From assembly GCA_964019335.1 (NCBI GenBank), contig OZ025698.1, positions 124,001-188,000 of the forward strand: a stretch of 64,000 bases of DNA. Direction: 5' to 3'. The notes under the pieces are model-generated. The model searched no databases. It was not told where the DNA came from and saw nothing but the letters and a program-made list of their open reading frames with translations. The stretch is from Diplonema japonicum. Its lineage: Eukaryota > Euglenozoa > Diplonemea > Diplonemida > Diplonemidae. Below are positions 9,899 through 19,305 of the stretch, piece after piece (the stretch's first letter is position 1; every line of letters starts with the position of its first letter). The position numbers and the translations under genes are program-made.

Positions 9899-9916
9899 CA
9901 ATAAAGTACAGAAACT
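9899..9916 (-). other. Truncated spliced-leader remnant upstream of LINE-E ORF1
   Basis: Reads AGTTTCTGTACTTTATTG on the minus strand: the last 18 nt of the 38-nt SL, followed by the LINE-E leader (ACATACATCTCC, then A12). The upstream half of the SL is absent. Confidence 0.8.
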
Positions 9917-10850
9917 CGATCCCGTGGGGGGTCGTGATGCCACGTGTCATTGTGTGCTTTCTGGCCCGGATTTTCAAGGCTCTCTTTTGGCATTTTCTTT
10001 CCTTCCCCCCCTTTCTTTTTGTAGCCCCCAACACCCCGTGGACTCACGCCTTTCAAAGAGGCAGTCGAAGGGCTGCTAGGGAGGTAAAGTCAACTACAGG
10101 GCAGGCTCCCCAATATCATGTTTTGGATGTTTTAGAAACACAGAACGAGTGCCCATAATGCGCCGCGACAGTACTTTCTGGGACCATTTCCCCGAAAAAG
10201 TAGTGCAACGTGCGGTGCAAATATTGCAAAGACCCCTATTTCAGTGTTCAGCCTGCTTGGTACAACTTTGCATGCTCCGTACTTCAAAGACTACCTTTCC
10301 GGGGATACCCCCCAGAAACCCCTCCCGGGGTCAAAAAAGAAGTCCCCCGCCCTGGGGCACGTACGAACCGCGTCAAGAAGGCCTTAAATAGCTTTTTATA
10401 GAATTTTACAGTCGATTTTTTTAACTTGTTTTTTTAACTTGTTTTTTGTGCCCCCTCTCGAGCACTTCAGGAACGATATTTTTGACAGTGTTGTGGGGGT
10501 GGGCCCTGCTGTGGGCACCCTCTCTCTAGAATTGGACATCTGGAGGCATTTTCGGGGGCATATAGCCCCGGCGTTGCGCTAGAATAGTTTTTTTTTTTGA
10601 AGTTTTGAAAATTTACCCCCTGGTGGGCAAAAATGGTCCGTTGGTAGATGGTTAACAACAATTTTTGGACGTTTGACGAACTGGCTGAGGCAGGGCCCCC
10701 GGTTCAAAATGGGTTTTTTTCGATAGACTGCGGTGCTTTTTGGCCGATTTTTTGACCCTTTTTTTCAAAAAAAAATAAAAATAGGGGTGAACGTTAATTG
10801 GGCCTCTCGTTGGCTTGAACACTTTTTTTTTTTCTCCCTGAACGTTTGTG
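9917..10850. other. No gene recognised
   Basis: AT-rich with T-runs. I see no convincing coding frame, RNA gene or repeat match to the rest of the window. Confidence 0.5.
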
Positions 10851-10853
10851 CTA

Positions 10854-11595
10854 CTACTCCAGAAACTCAGCCTCAGTAAGGTTCACATGCCGTCTGCTTG
10901 TCGGCATATCATGAAACCGTCTTATGACGCAACTGATGAAGTCTTCACTCGGAACATCTGCCCCCTCAGTGCTTATCACCAATAGACGGTTCAGTTTCTC
11001 AGGTTTAATTGATGTCTCGAGCCTTGTGAACACGAGGAGCAGCTTGCTGAAACTGCGTTCGACCGCTGCAAGAAGAACTCTATCGATGCAGGGCTTAAAG
11101 AGCCCTCTAGAGTCTCCCTGATGGTGTCGTGGTTGATGGGAGAAGAACTTGCCTTGCTTGAAAAGCTCAGCCACCACTAGACTGATGTCTTCTCGCACGG
11201 CCTTAACCCAGTTATCTGGCTTCAGCTGCTGCACCCTCTCCACACTTTATCCTTTGCCTCTTTGCCAAGTTCTATGGAGAACTGATTGCCTAAGTGGTGA
11301 AGCAACGGCTCGACCAACTGCTTAGCTGTTTCGATTTCGGGCCTGAGCCTTATTCGTGGTACAGACTGGATGCCGTGGAACTGAGTTGGACTCCGTGGGA
11401 CACGCAAAAGTTCGTCCATGGGGGGTTCTCGACATGAGCTGCCGATTCAGCGAGCTTCATGATTGCTCCATCAAGCAACCCGTTCACAGAACCGAATGAG
11501 AGGGAACTCTTCTGCAGTTTATTATTCAGTGGGTGCAGGCAATATGGACTAAAACCACTCACCCCTTGATTAATAAAAAGAGAAAAATTCCTCAC
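10854..11595 (-). pseudogene. hAT-type DNA transposase relic
   Basis: Three minus-strand frames in succession (11595-11350, 11419-11222, 11243-10854). The last contains LLAAVERSFSKLLLVFTRLE followed by KPEKLNRLLVISTEG, which matches the C-terminal dimerisation region of hAT transposases (AAxERSFSKLKLIKxxLR…M…RLxxLAxLSIE). Frameshifts separate the parts and no catalytic core is complete. A palindrome and G-tract lie just beyond, at 11690-11750. Confidence 0.7.
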
Positions 11596-11639
11596 AAAGG
11601 GGCAACCCCTGCCCCCTTATGGCCTACCGCAGGTACTAG

Positions 11640-11718
11640 AAATTCGCCGGTCTACGTAGACAGGCGATGTTTTCAAAAAGAATTGCTTAGACCGGCGATC
11701 GCCGGTCTATCCCCACCT

Positions 11719-11750
<32 letters not shown>

Positions 11751-11752
11751 CT
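11640..11752. repeat. Perfect 20-bp palindrome, related inverted repeats and a long poly(G)
   Basis: AGACCGGCGATCGCCGGTCT at 11690-11709 is self-complementary, and a related CGCCGGTCTACGTAGACAGG lies 45 bp to its left. A run of about 30 G follows from 11721. These could be terminal inverted repeats or a cruciform left by the adjacent hAT relic; that is inference. Confidence 0.5.
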
Positions 11753-11982
11753 GAATGAGGTTTGTGCATCATTAGTTTCTAAAGATTCTGTCTTGCGAGC
11801 AACTTCTTTTCTACGCAAACATATGTTGCTTCCCTGTGGACAGGGTGACCTTGCTCTGGTTAGTTCGCCCGTTCGACCTGATGCCGCCAATCTGCATTTG
11901 ATTCTGTGGAGTAAACACAGGCAGCTGAAATGATATTGCAAGTAGGAATAAAAAGCGAAAAAGTAAAAAAACAGGTGAAGAA

Positions 11983-12045
11983 GGATAAATACTGCATACG
12001 AAAAAGGAAAAAAGTGACATCCTCAAGAGGAGCCTCCCACGTACC
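11983..12045. repeat. Dispersed repeat shared with 5890-5972
   Basis: Second copy of the ATAAATACTGCATACG … CCTCCCACGTACCAG sequence, with fewer bases in the middle. The remaining 12046-12327 is AT-rich without recognisable content. Confidence 0.6.
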
Positions 12046-12327
12046 AGCAGCACACAACTACAAACACAGAAGAAATAACACCATTTTGGAGATAAAAGTG
12101 CGCTGAATTGTTAAAGGGGAGACACATTGTTAAAGGGGAGAAACATTTCACAACAACAATAGTACTCTTTAATTACCTTGAATCCATCATCTTGTTTCAG
12201 GGGTTAGTGCCGTGAGAGTCATTTTGAAGAACACCTCTCGATCTTGAGACGGTAACGCTATTACAGTAATGGAGACGTCGAAATTTCTCTGAAAACGTTT
12301 ACAACACTAAAACGTATGCTCATGCGC

Positions 12328-12936
12328 CTACTGTTCTTTATATGGTGTGAACGAATAATATTTCGGCCTAGAATCGAACCTTAAGTGAAGCCAAAAAACA
12401 CCTAATCCGCAAGTGCTGATCCATGTAGGGGACGTTCCTTGTGATTTTTCCAGCGCAACACTGCCCGCTGTTTTCCAGAATTCAGCGAGACGGCTGTTTG
12501 AGGCAGTGTTTAAAAACTTGAGCAGGTGTGCAAAACTGTCAGTTGTGTCACGTGCGCACGGTACCACTAACGTTGCGTCCCCACCCAAGTTCGAGAATGA
12601 TGCCACCGAAGCATCTTCACCCTTTCTACTACATTTTCCTGCAAATGTCTCGTGATCGGCACCTGCTGTCGCCAATGCTGTGCTAGTTGCGTCTAGAACA
12701 ACAAACTCAAAGTTCTTCTTCAAGTCCAACTTTGGGGTCTCAAAAAAGATCGCTTTGTACCCGCGTTCCTGTGCTAGAGTAACAATTTCCTTGGACAACT
12801 TCACCGCAAGACCCTGGTTGCCCCTTGAAAATGCAGTAAACACATCCCCAGAAAGATCGGGTAGAAGACACTTCACACCACCCTTCACGCTCTCTGTCTC
12901 CCACTTTTTTGTTTCCATAACAACACCAGAGTACAT
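12328..12936 (-). CDS. DUF6940-type protein, function unknown
   Basis: Intact 202-codon ORF starting ATG at 12936. The C-terminal half carries the block order I associate with a family of uncharacterised, mostly bacterial proteins (DUF6940): FEFVVLDA, then SFSNLGGDATLVVPCA, a helical segment, LAEFWKTAGSVA, then TCGLGVFWLHLRFDSRPKYY near the end. The length is typical of the family and the conserved C-terminal Trp-Leu-His-x-Arg…Arg-Pro-Lys-Tyr-Tyr block is complete. No signal peptide or membrane helix. It is the only clearly non-mobile protein gene in the first 28 kb. The bacterial flavour of the family makes lateral transfer possible, but I cannot test that here. Confidence 0.7.
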   Translation of the reverse strand: MYSGVVMETKKWETESVKGGVKCLLPDLSGDVFTAFSRGNQGLAVKLSKEIVTLAQERGYKAIFFETPKLDLKKNFEFVVLDATSTALATAGADHETFAGKCSRKGEDASVASFSNLGGDATLVVPCARDTTDSFAHLLKFLNTASNSRLAEFWKTAGSVALEKSQGTSPTWISTCGLGVFWLHLRFDSRPKYYSFTPYKEQ

Positions 12937-13263
12937 TGTCTAATATGGTTTTTTTTTTTTTTTTTTTTTTTGTTTTCTTCTTTCCCGTGTACTTCCACTG
13001 TGTTTTTTTTTCGCGTTTTTGCATTTTCATGGTAGGAAACAGTGGTTAGCAACGGCACTCAAAAATGCAGGTGAACATGTCGGAGAGGCCAGGGGTGGGT
13101 TGGCGAAGCCGCCAGAATTACTTCCCCTCACGCAAAAGGGCCAAAGGATGGCTGGGAATTAGAGCAATTCAGTCCGTGTCGGGGGGGGGGGGATGTGTGC
13201 GAAAAAAAAAGAGACATTTAAGGGTACCTGCGGTATGTGACAGGACACCTGAAGAGTCTCAAT

Positions 13264-14427
13264 CTATCTTTTGATCGAACCTTTCTGTTGTGGTGTGGCC
13301 TTCGGCTCCTCGTTCACCTTCCTCGGTACCTTAGGTATGAAACCCTCAACCGAGTTGGTAAGGACACAATAGTTGTACAGTTGTTTCTCAAGGATGTGGC
13401 GGGTCGCCGGGGAGGCGAATACCGGTCTAGAGGAGTAGCCCCTTATGGAGCCGTTGCAGTAACCCAACGTGCGTAGGGAGTGGACAGAGTCTACCGAAGC
13501 AGCTGGAATGAGGGGCGCTATGCGCTTATTGGTGTGGATGCGTTCTAGTGCCGCTATCACCCGGCCTATGACACGCGCGCTCTCCTGGATGTCCTCACCC
13601 TCTCCACAAGGCGAGAGTCCCTCTGTGGCAATGAAGTCTACGGCCAGCTCAAGCCTGGAGACCTGTCCACCTGTTGTGCCCCAGTGAAGGGCCGAGAGCC
13701 ATCGGATGACGTGCGGGAACAGCCGCGGGAGGTACTGCTGCCTCAAACCGTTGTCGTAGTACCACCTCAGTGACCGCGGCTTGAGCAAACACCCCTTCTC
13801 GAAGGGCCTGTTCCACAAGTGAACACTGAAGTCCACTGTCTTCTTTCGTGCAAAGGCGAGCTGCAAGTTGCCAGTAATTTCCGCCATCATTAGCTGTAAC
13901 TCAGCTGTTTCCAGCACGAGCCCCCCCGTCGCAATGCCATGCAGTTGTGTGCACCGGGGCCACTGGTCACGTTGTGCGCATAGTGCCGCCCGCTTCTCGG
14001 ATGCTGTCCTGATGTGCTCGTGCGCCTGGCAGTCCCAGAGGGTGTGCTCCAGGAGCCTTGACGTATGTTGCGAAATGTCGAAAGTAGCGTCGCATCCCAT
14101 GCATATCGTCCGCCCCCCGACCGTGTCGTTCATGACCTTGGGATGGAACGGGAAAACGGCCCCCACTATCACCTGTAGCACCCTTCGAGCTTTGGGCGGA
14201 TTTCGGGTCGCCAGGTGCAAGTGTAGCTCGTTGGTGGCCTTCTCGTCGATGTTGCCCGTCCCCTGAAAGGAGGGTCTGCTCTCTTCTAGGGCCGTTCGCA
14301 GGTGGACCTTCAGGAGCTTCCTGACCTCGTGCTTCAGGGCCCTTGGCTCCAGGGGTACCCATTGCCGCGCGAACTGCGCCCAGCTGGACCCCAGTTCCCC
14401 CAGCAGTTCGTGGGTCTGTCCGAGCAT
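13264..14427 (-). pseudogene. LINE-D ORF2 C-terminal part with zinc motif
   Basis: 388-codon frame. The landmark is ICMGCDATFDISQH…LLEHTLWDCQ, a Cys-x2-Cys…His…Cys arrangement typical of LINE C-termini. Downstream, the order LWNRPFEKGCLLKP, GGQVSRLELAVDFIATE, SVHSLRTLG aligns with the second LINE-D copy (WNRPFQPGNLLTP, GGQVSKAELAVDLIATE, SVHSLRTLG). It is separated from the RT by frameshifts near 14500 and 14890. Confidence 0.75.
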
Positions 14428-14522
14428 CCCGCAAGGGCCGAGGGGGTTCCCGCCCCGGGCAGCTTCCTTTTACTTGTCCCTGCACTTCTTAACGAGTGCC
14501 CTGGACCCTTCGTCGCTTTGCA

Positions 14523-14891
14523 TCATTCGCGCAAACGTCGTGATTCTGCGGTATGCGGCTGCAGAATAAGGGTCCAGCCTGTGACCTTTGAAAGCCACCC
14601 GACGAGCGAGTCGGGTTGTGTGGGCCCCATATGCAAGAGGTAATCTTCTTCCTGAGGGAGTCCAGAAGCGAGTCCGTGGGCGGTGTGTAGAGCACTCCGT
14701 AGAGCGCCGCTGGGGATGCAGTCCTCTATCAGTAGAGCCTTACGCGATCTCGTGATGTGGGTTACCGCGAGCCTGTCGACCGCATCCAGCGCCGTGGCGA
14801 ACCTGGTGTTCTTCGTTCTGGTGGGCTGCAAGCACACTGTGCACCCCAGCATAGTGATGCTTTTCACTGTTTCAAATACGGTGTCCCTCAT
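14523..14891 (-). pseudogene. LINE-D ORF2 segment just after the RT domain
   Basis: Frame beginning MRDTVFETVKSITMLGCTV that continues the post-RT thumb region (KSITMLGC is the usual 'K-x-LG' block after the RT core). It overlaps the RT frame by 4 nt in another frame, so a small indel lies near 14890. Confidence 0.65.
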
Positions 14892-16435
14892 TGCCAGCTT
14901 GCCTCTGTACCCCTTCTTGGTGCTGAAGGCTTTAGTCTTCCCGGGTGTACCGACATGTTCGTCAGGCGGCAGAGCTCGTCCAGCAGGAGAATGGAACTCT
15001 GGACCGCCCTCTCCGAGATCCTAGAGAAGAGGTATAGGTCGTCTGCGTAAGAGATGGGTAGGACTTCTGGGGATGTGGCGACGCATCGCCTGGTGTAGGC
15101 AGCGAGGATGGCATTGATGAAGACGGGCGAGATAGGGCATCCCTGGAGGATCCCATTTGTGGTGCGGAACACCTCCCCTACCCCCGCCTGGAAGCGCAAA
15201 CGTCGGTCGAGGTTGGCGTACATGGATCTCAGTGGTCTTAGGATGTTCTCGGACATGCCCAGTCTCTCCGCCAGGCCGAACGTTAATGTGACAGGGATGG
15301 AGTTGAAACACTTCCTGAAGTCCACTGACAGACCATACAGAGGTTCCGCCCCCTGTCTGGCATTTTCCACTTGCGCACACACTTTGAAGAGTAGGTCATC
15401 AACGCCGTGTTTTGGCCTAAATCCGTGCTGTGTCGGGGTGATCCACCGTTCCTGCCACTCGAGAATGGCTGGAAGCCTGGCGCACGCCCAGAAGGCACTA
15501 GAAACCGTGATCGGGCGATGATCCAGGGGTTCCTCCGACTCAGATTTCGGGACCATCGTGATCAGGGCTGTCAGGATGGCCTGTGGCCACACGCCGGTCG
15601 ACTCGATCCAGTCAAAGAGGAACAAGAAACCATCGAGGAGCTCCGGGGGTAGGTGTGCTAGCTCACTCAGCCTCCATCCGTCAACCCCCGCACAGTGCTG
15701 CCGCTGTTTCTTGTAGAGGACCTTTTGCAGCTGAGCATAGGTGAGTTCCGTGGTGGTCATCGAACAGTGCGGGATATATCCTCCGAAGAATTTCACGAAC
15801 TCTTCAGTTGCCGGCTCCGGCCTGTCCTTGTACATCTGGAACACAGGACTCCATGCCTCCCTGAACGCGCGGTCGATCTCGCCTAGATTGGTGCTGAGCC
15901 TCCCGTCAGCCGTCCGGACCGCCAGTAGCTCTCTCGATTGTTTGCCCTGCACCAGTCCTGCTATGGTCCGTCGATGCTTCGTAAAGTGGTGCTCCATTTC
16001 CCTTTTGTGCTTAGTCCCCCGAGCTAACTTGTTGGCGACGTCCATAGTTCTCTGCAGTTGGAGCACTTTAACCTGCATCTCCGCGGCGTCCCTGGCCAAA
16101 TCCACCGACGGCACCGCGTTCTCTGGTCTGACGCGTTGATTTACCGCTCGTCGCACCACGTTGTCCCAAGCTTTACAGATTTCATGCGGAGGGGCTCCAC
16201 ATAGAGGCTTCAGCCGCCTGATTATAGCCGCACAGCCTACGCGAATTTTCTCGAGCGCCAGATACCTTTTCGAGACCGCACCCATACTGTGCGCTGTGGC
16301 AGGCGCCGTTATGCACTTGAGAGTCGGCTCTCCCAGACTCCCTCGCCCAAGGTAGCTCGGATTAAAGCTTTCCCTTGACGTTCCCAGTAGGTGCCGTTCG
16401 CAAATCGAGGAAAGGAACTGGTAGGCGCTGTCCAT
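14888..16435 (-). pseudogene. LINE-D ORF2 reverse transcriptase domain
   Basis: 516-codon frame with RT blocks in order: ITMVPKSESEEPLDHRPITV, QHGFRPKHGVDDLL, GLSVDFRKCFNSIP, GILQGCPISPVF, and the catalytic SYADDLYLFS. The endonuclease lies upstream in another frame (break near 16570-16435). The RT itself looks intact. Confidence 0.85.
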
Positions 16436-16569
16436 GTCATCCAGCTCCCTGAAAGACGCCAGCGTTTGTAGGAGGTCCGCAGGCGGGGGGCGCCTTTGCC
16501 CGGCCGGAGCCGGGGCAATCTGCCTAGGAATGGAAAACCGGTAGGTCGTTTGCTTGAGCGCTGTGATTC

Positions 16570-17595
16570 CTAGCCTAAGCCTAAGAGCATGGCGATGTCG
16601 ACCGTTTCGCAGTTCTTCAACGTGTGGGCCGCAACCCTGTTAAGCAGGATGTAGTCCGGTCTGGGCCTCGCTACTGCAGTGGCAAAGGTAGGGGGGGTTT
16701 CCTCGTTCTTGCGTCCGGCAATTGTCGCGGCCGCGTCCACCCACTGGTCCGCAAGCGCTTCAGCTAGCACGGGGGATTCCCCCATTGACGTGTTGAAATC
16801 GCCAGTGACCACTGGGACCTCCCCCAGCTCACTAACGCCGCAAACGGTTTCATGCAGGAGCCTTTCCCTCTCCCGTCTGGCGTTCGCGGTGCCGTCCTTC
16901 ACCGGACAATATAGCGTGATCACATGCAGCCATGTGTTGGTACCCACCGCGATCCTTGCGTGCACCCTCCGCGATGTCGGCATGTCCCCACTGAACACCG
17001 TGCTGTCCCGCAGCGCCAGGAGTCGCTTCTTCACCAGGATGCCCACCCCTCCTCGTACTGCAACGTCCGGAGCTGCCAGCCCGTGAATCACCTTGCACTC
17101 CTGCGGCGGTCCCCACAACATTCTATGCGCTTGGAGGAACGAGTCCATCTTCGTCTCCAGCTCGACCCTCAGTTGACCCGCCTTCGTGAGGGCTGTCTCC
17201 TGCAAACAGGCGATGTCGAAGCACTGCGTCCTTAACCTGTTCTCATGGTTCCGGTAGTTCGTCATGTTCGCAGAGAGCAGCACCACTTCATCCGGGTTGG
17301 CGGGCCCCGGGTTGGGGAGAATGTCACCATGTGTGAGGAGTCTCCTCCGAGTCTCGCCAGCAATTGATTTCCTCGAACGTTTGGTAACGGGTCGGCGACC
17401 TCGAGGCATCGCCACCGGCCTGCGGCGTGAGCATAACGCTCCGTTGGAGGGAGCACCAAACCAGTCGGAGGGTATGCAACGTGGGCTGAGGAGTGAGAGC
17501 GCGTCGAGGGTTAGCCCGTCCAGCGTGATCAGAGTGAGAAGTGCAAAAAGGAAAAGGAGCAAGGGTCGGAGTAGGGAGCCTGACCACGAGGATAG
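16570..17595 (-). pseudogene. LINE-D ORF2 N-terminus: 2A-like motif and endonuclease
   Basis: Frame open directly after the TGA that ends ORF1 (17596-17598); first ATG at about residue 62 of this frame. It starts with a hydrophobic Leu-rich stretch (LLLFLFALLTLITLDG), then a basic segment, then THGDILPNPGP (NPGP at 17302-17313), then the endonuclease (LQETALTKAG, TGDFNTSMGES, PDYILLN). The frame breaks at 16570 before the RT. The TGA is followed by CTA, the best-known leaky-stop context. Confidence 0.75.
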
Positions 17596-18529
17596 TCAGT
17601 TGAACTCATCCTGCGTGACCAGTGCTAGGTCCATCAGCGCCGCCTGGTCAGCGTCCCTTTTTCGTGAGGGGGAAGCGGATTCAGCGGCCGCCCGTTTGGC
17701 ATCAGCCTCCGCTTTAGCCTTCGCGAGTGGGGATAGTGGGAATTCAGCCTCCGTGAGCTTAACATGAGACCTTCCCTTGGGGTGGTATGCACGTCCGCAG
17801 CGCCGAGGTTTGTCCTCGACAGTCCATTCTCTGATCGAGATGGAGGGCATGTTGTCCGGTCGGCTGATGATGAGTGTGGAGGGGGGCTCCTCTGCCCTTG
17901 CTAGCCATCCCCCCGGGCATCCTGCTGAGCTTCTTCACCTCCCACCCCTGCATCCTGCAGTCGTCGGTGATGTCGCACGGGTGCTCCCCGTACGCGGTCC
18001 CCTCGATCACATACTTCTTCCCCACCTGGTCTTCCGGCAGGAACGCAGCGCCAAGGGATTGTGTCACCACGTGCCGAGCAGTGCCTGGCGGGAGCATGAT
18101 CGCCAGACCGATGGGGGTGGCTGTGAGGGCAATACGGAGGCTAGAAGAAGGCCCGGTGAAGGTACGAGGAACATCCACCGGTCGGATCGTTTTCTTGAGC
18201 TGGATGACTTCCAGCCGTTCCTCGGGGAGGGCGTGTGTCCAGTATACGTCGTTGTCACCGCTGTTGCTGAGGAGGCGGCTGGCGTGCAGCCAGTCCACGC
18301 GCACCCTTGCAGTTGCTCGCTGCGCCGTCCTCTCGACCCGCCATACGTTGTCCCTCGTGACCTCGTAGGCTTCCTGTTTGTCCTTAGCAGCTAGCATCGC
18401 CATCCTGGCCACTGCCTCCCCGTCCGTAGTTCTCGCCCACTGCTCGTTGGAGCAGAAGTCCTTGGCGACAATCGCCACGAGGACCACTGTCCTGTTCGTG
18501 CGCGTCTTGGGCTTGTCCCCGTCGGCCAT
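17596..18529 (-). pseudogene. LINE-D ORF1, C-terminal part
   Basis: Two overlapping frames (18529-17759 and 17850-17596). The first gives a 250-residue gag-like region; the second gives a basic Ala/Lys-rich tail ending VTQDEFN-stop. One indel near 17800 would join them. No CCHC knuckle is evident, although EDKPRRCGRAYHPKG is basic. The last frame is in register with ORF2 across the TGA. Confidence 0.6.
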
Positions 18530-18797
18530 CGTCGGGTCGTAGTGATCGCCGGACGTCCACAGGGTCTTGATGCCTCTGCTAGTGGGGGTCGCAACCTCCC
18601 TGGCGCCCTCGAACCGGGTTGTTGAGACGACGCGGTGGTCCAGCTACAGGCTCGCCAACCTCGCCGCTAGGACTTCGGGGTCGGGACAGTTGAAGTAGAT
18701 CCCCTTGAGAAGTGGTTCGGGGACTTCGTTGAAAATGGGCACGCCGCTCCAGTGTTTCGCGTCCAGGGAGGTCTTTGGTGGGGGGCCTCTCAGTTTG

Positions 18798-19118
18798 TCA
18801 GCCCACGTGGAGGTCACAGGTCGCTTCTGCTGGTCTGGCTTCCTGGGTCTGATTGGTTGCCCGACCGTCTGCCACTTCCCGGCCTTTTGGAGCTGCGGTT
18901 GTTGTTGCTTGGCTGGGGTCTGCTTCTGTTGCTGTCCCTGCTGCTGCTTCTGTGGCTGTCCCTGCTTCTGGCTGTCCCTGCTTCTGTTGCTGTCCCTGCT
19001 GTCCTTTCATGAGCTTCAAAAGCAATCCCACTATCCTGGCGCATTCTCCGCTCCAAGCCCCCTGGCTTGCCAGTCTCTCTGCTTCGTCGAGCAGCTCTCC
19101 GATCAGCTTCCTATCCAT
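18798..19118 (-). pseudogene. LINE-D ORF1 N-terminus
   Basis: Starts MDRKLIGELLDEAERL after an A12 leader; short helical N-terminus, then a Gln/Ala/Thr-rich repeat (QQKQGQPEAGTATEAA). Stops at 18798 and is displaced from the rest of ORF1, so it is interrupted. Confidence 0.6.
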
Positions 19119-19289
19119 TTTGGTGGGAAGACAAGTTTTTTTTTTTTTATGATTATTATTATATTATTTTATATTATTTATTAGTTTCTTGAGTTTATAG
19201 TATAGTCAAGTATGATTGATGTTCCACTCCCGTGTTGAAAGGAAGTAGAGATTAACCCCGTTCTATATTTATCAGCCACGGGGAGCGAC

Positions 19290-19305
19290 CAATAAAGTAC
19301 AGAAA
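19290..19305 (-). other. Spliced-leader remnant at the 5' end of LINE-D
   Basis: TTTCTGTACTTTATTG on the minus strand, followed by the LINE-D leader (GTCGCTCCCCG…). It abuts, head to head, the A-tract of the plus-strand LINE-E/LINE-B chimera. Confidence 0.75.

Larger units (their letters stand above)
13180..19305 (-). mobile_element. LINE-D: full-length but degenerate non-LTR element
   Basis: Minus-strand order: SL remnant (19305-19290), leader with A12, ORF1 pieces (19118-17596), endonuclease (17595-16570), RT (16435-14888), C-terminal domain with zinc motif (to 13264), short 3' UTR. The 3' end is placed by comparison with the second copy at 22260: both share CCTGTCACATACNGCAGGT and end in an oligo(T) run in the sense strand. 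Several frameshifts show it is inactive. There is no RNase H domain, unlike LINE-A, -B and -F. Confidence 0.8.
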
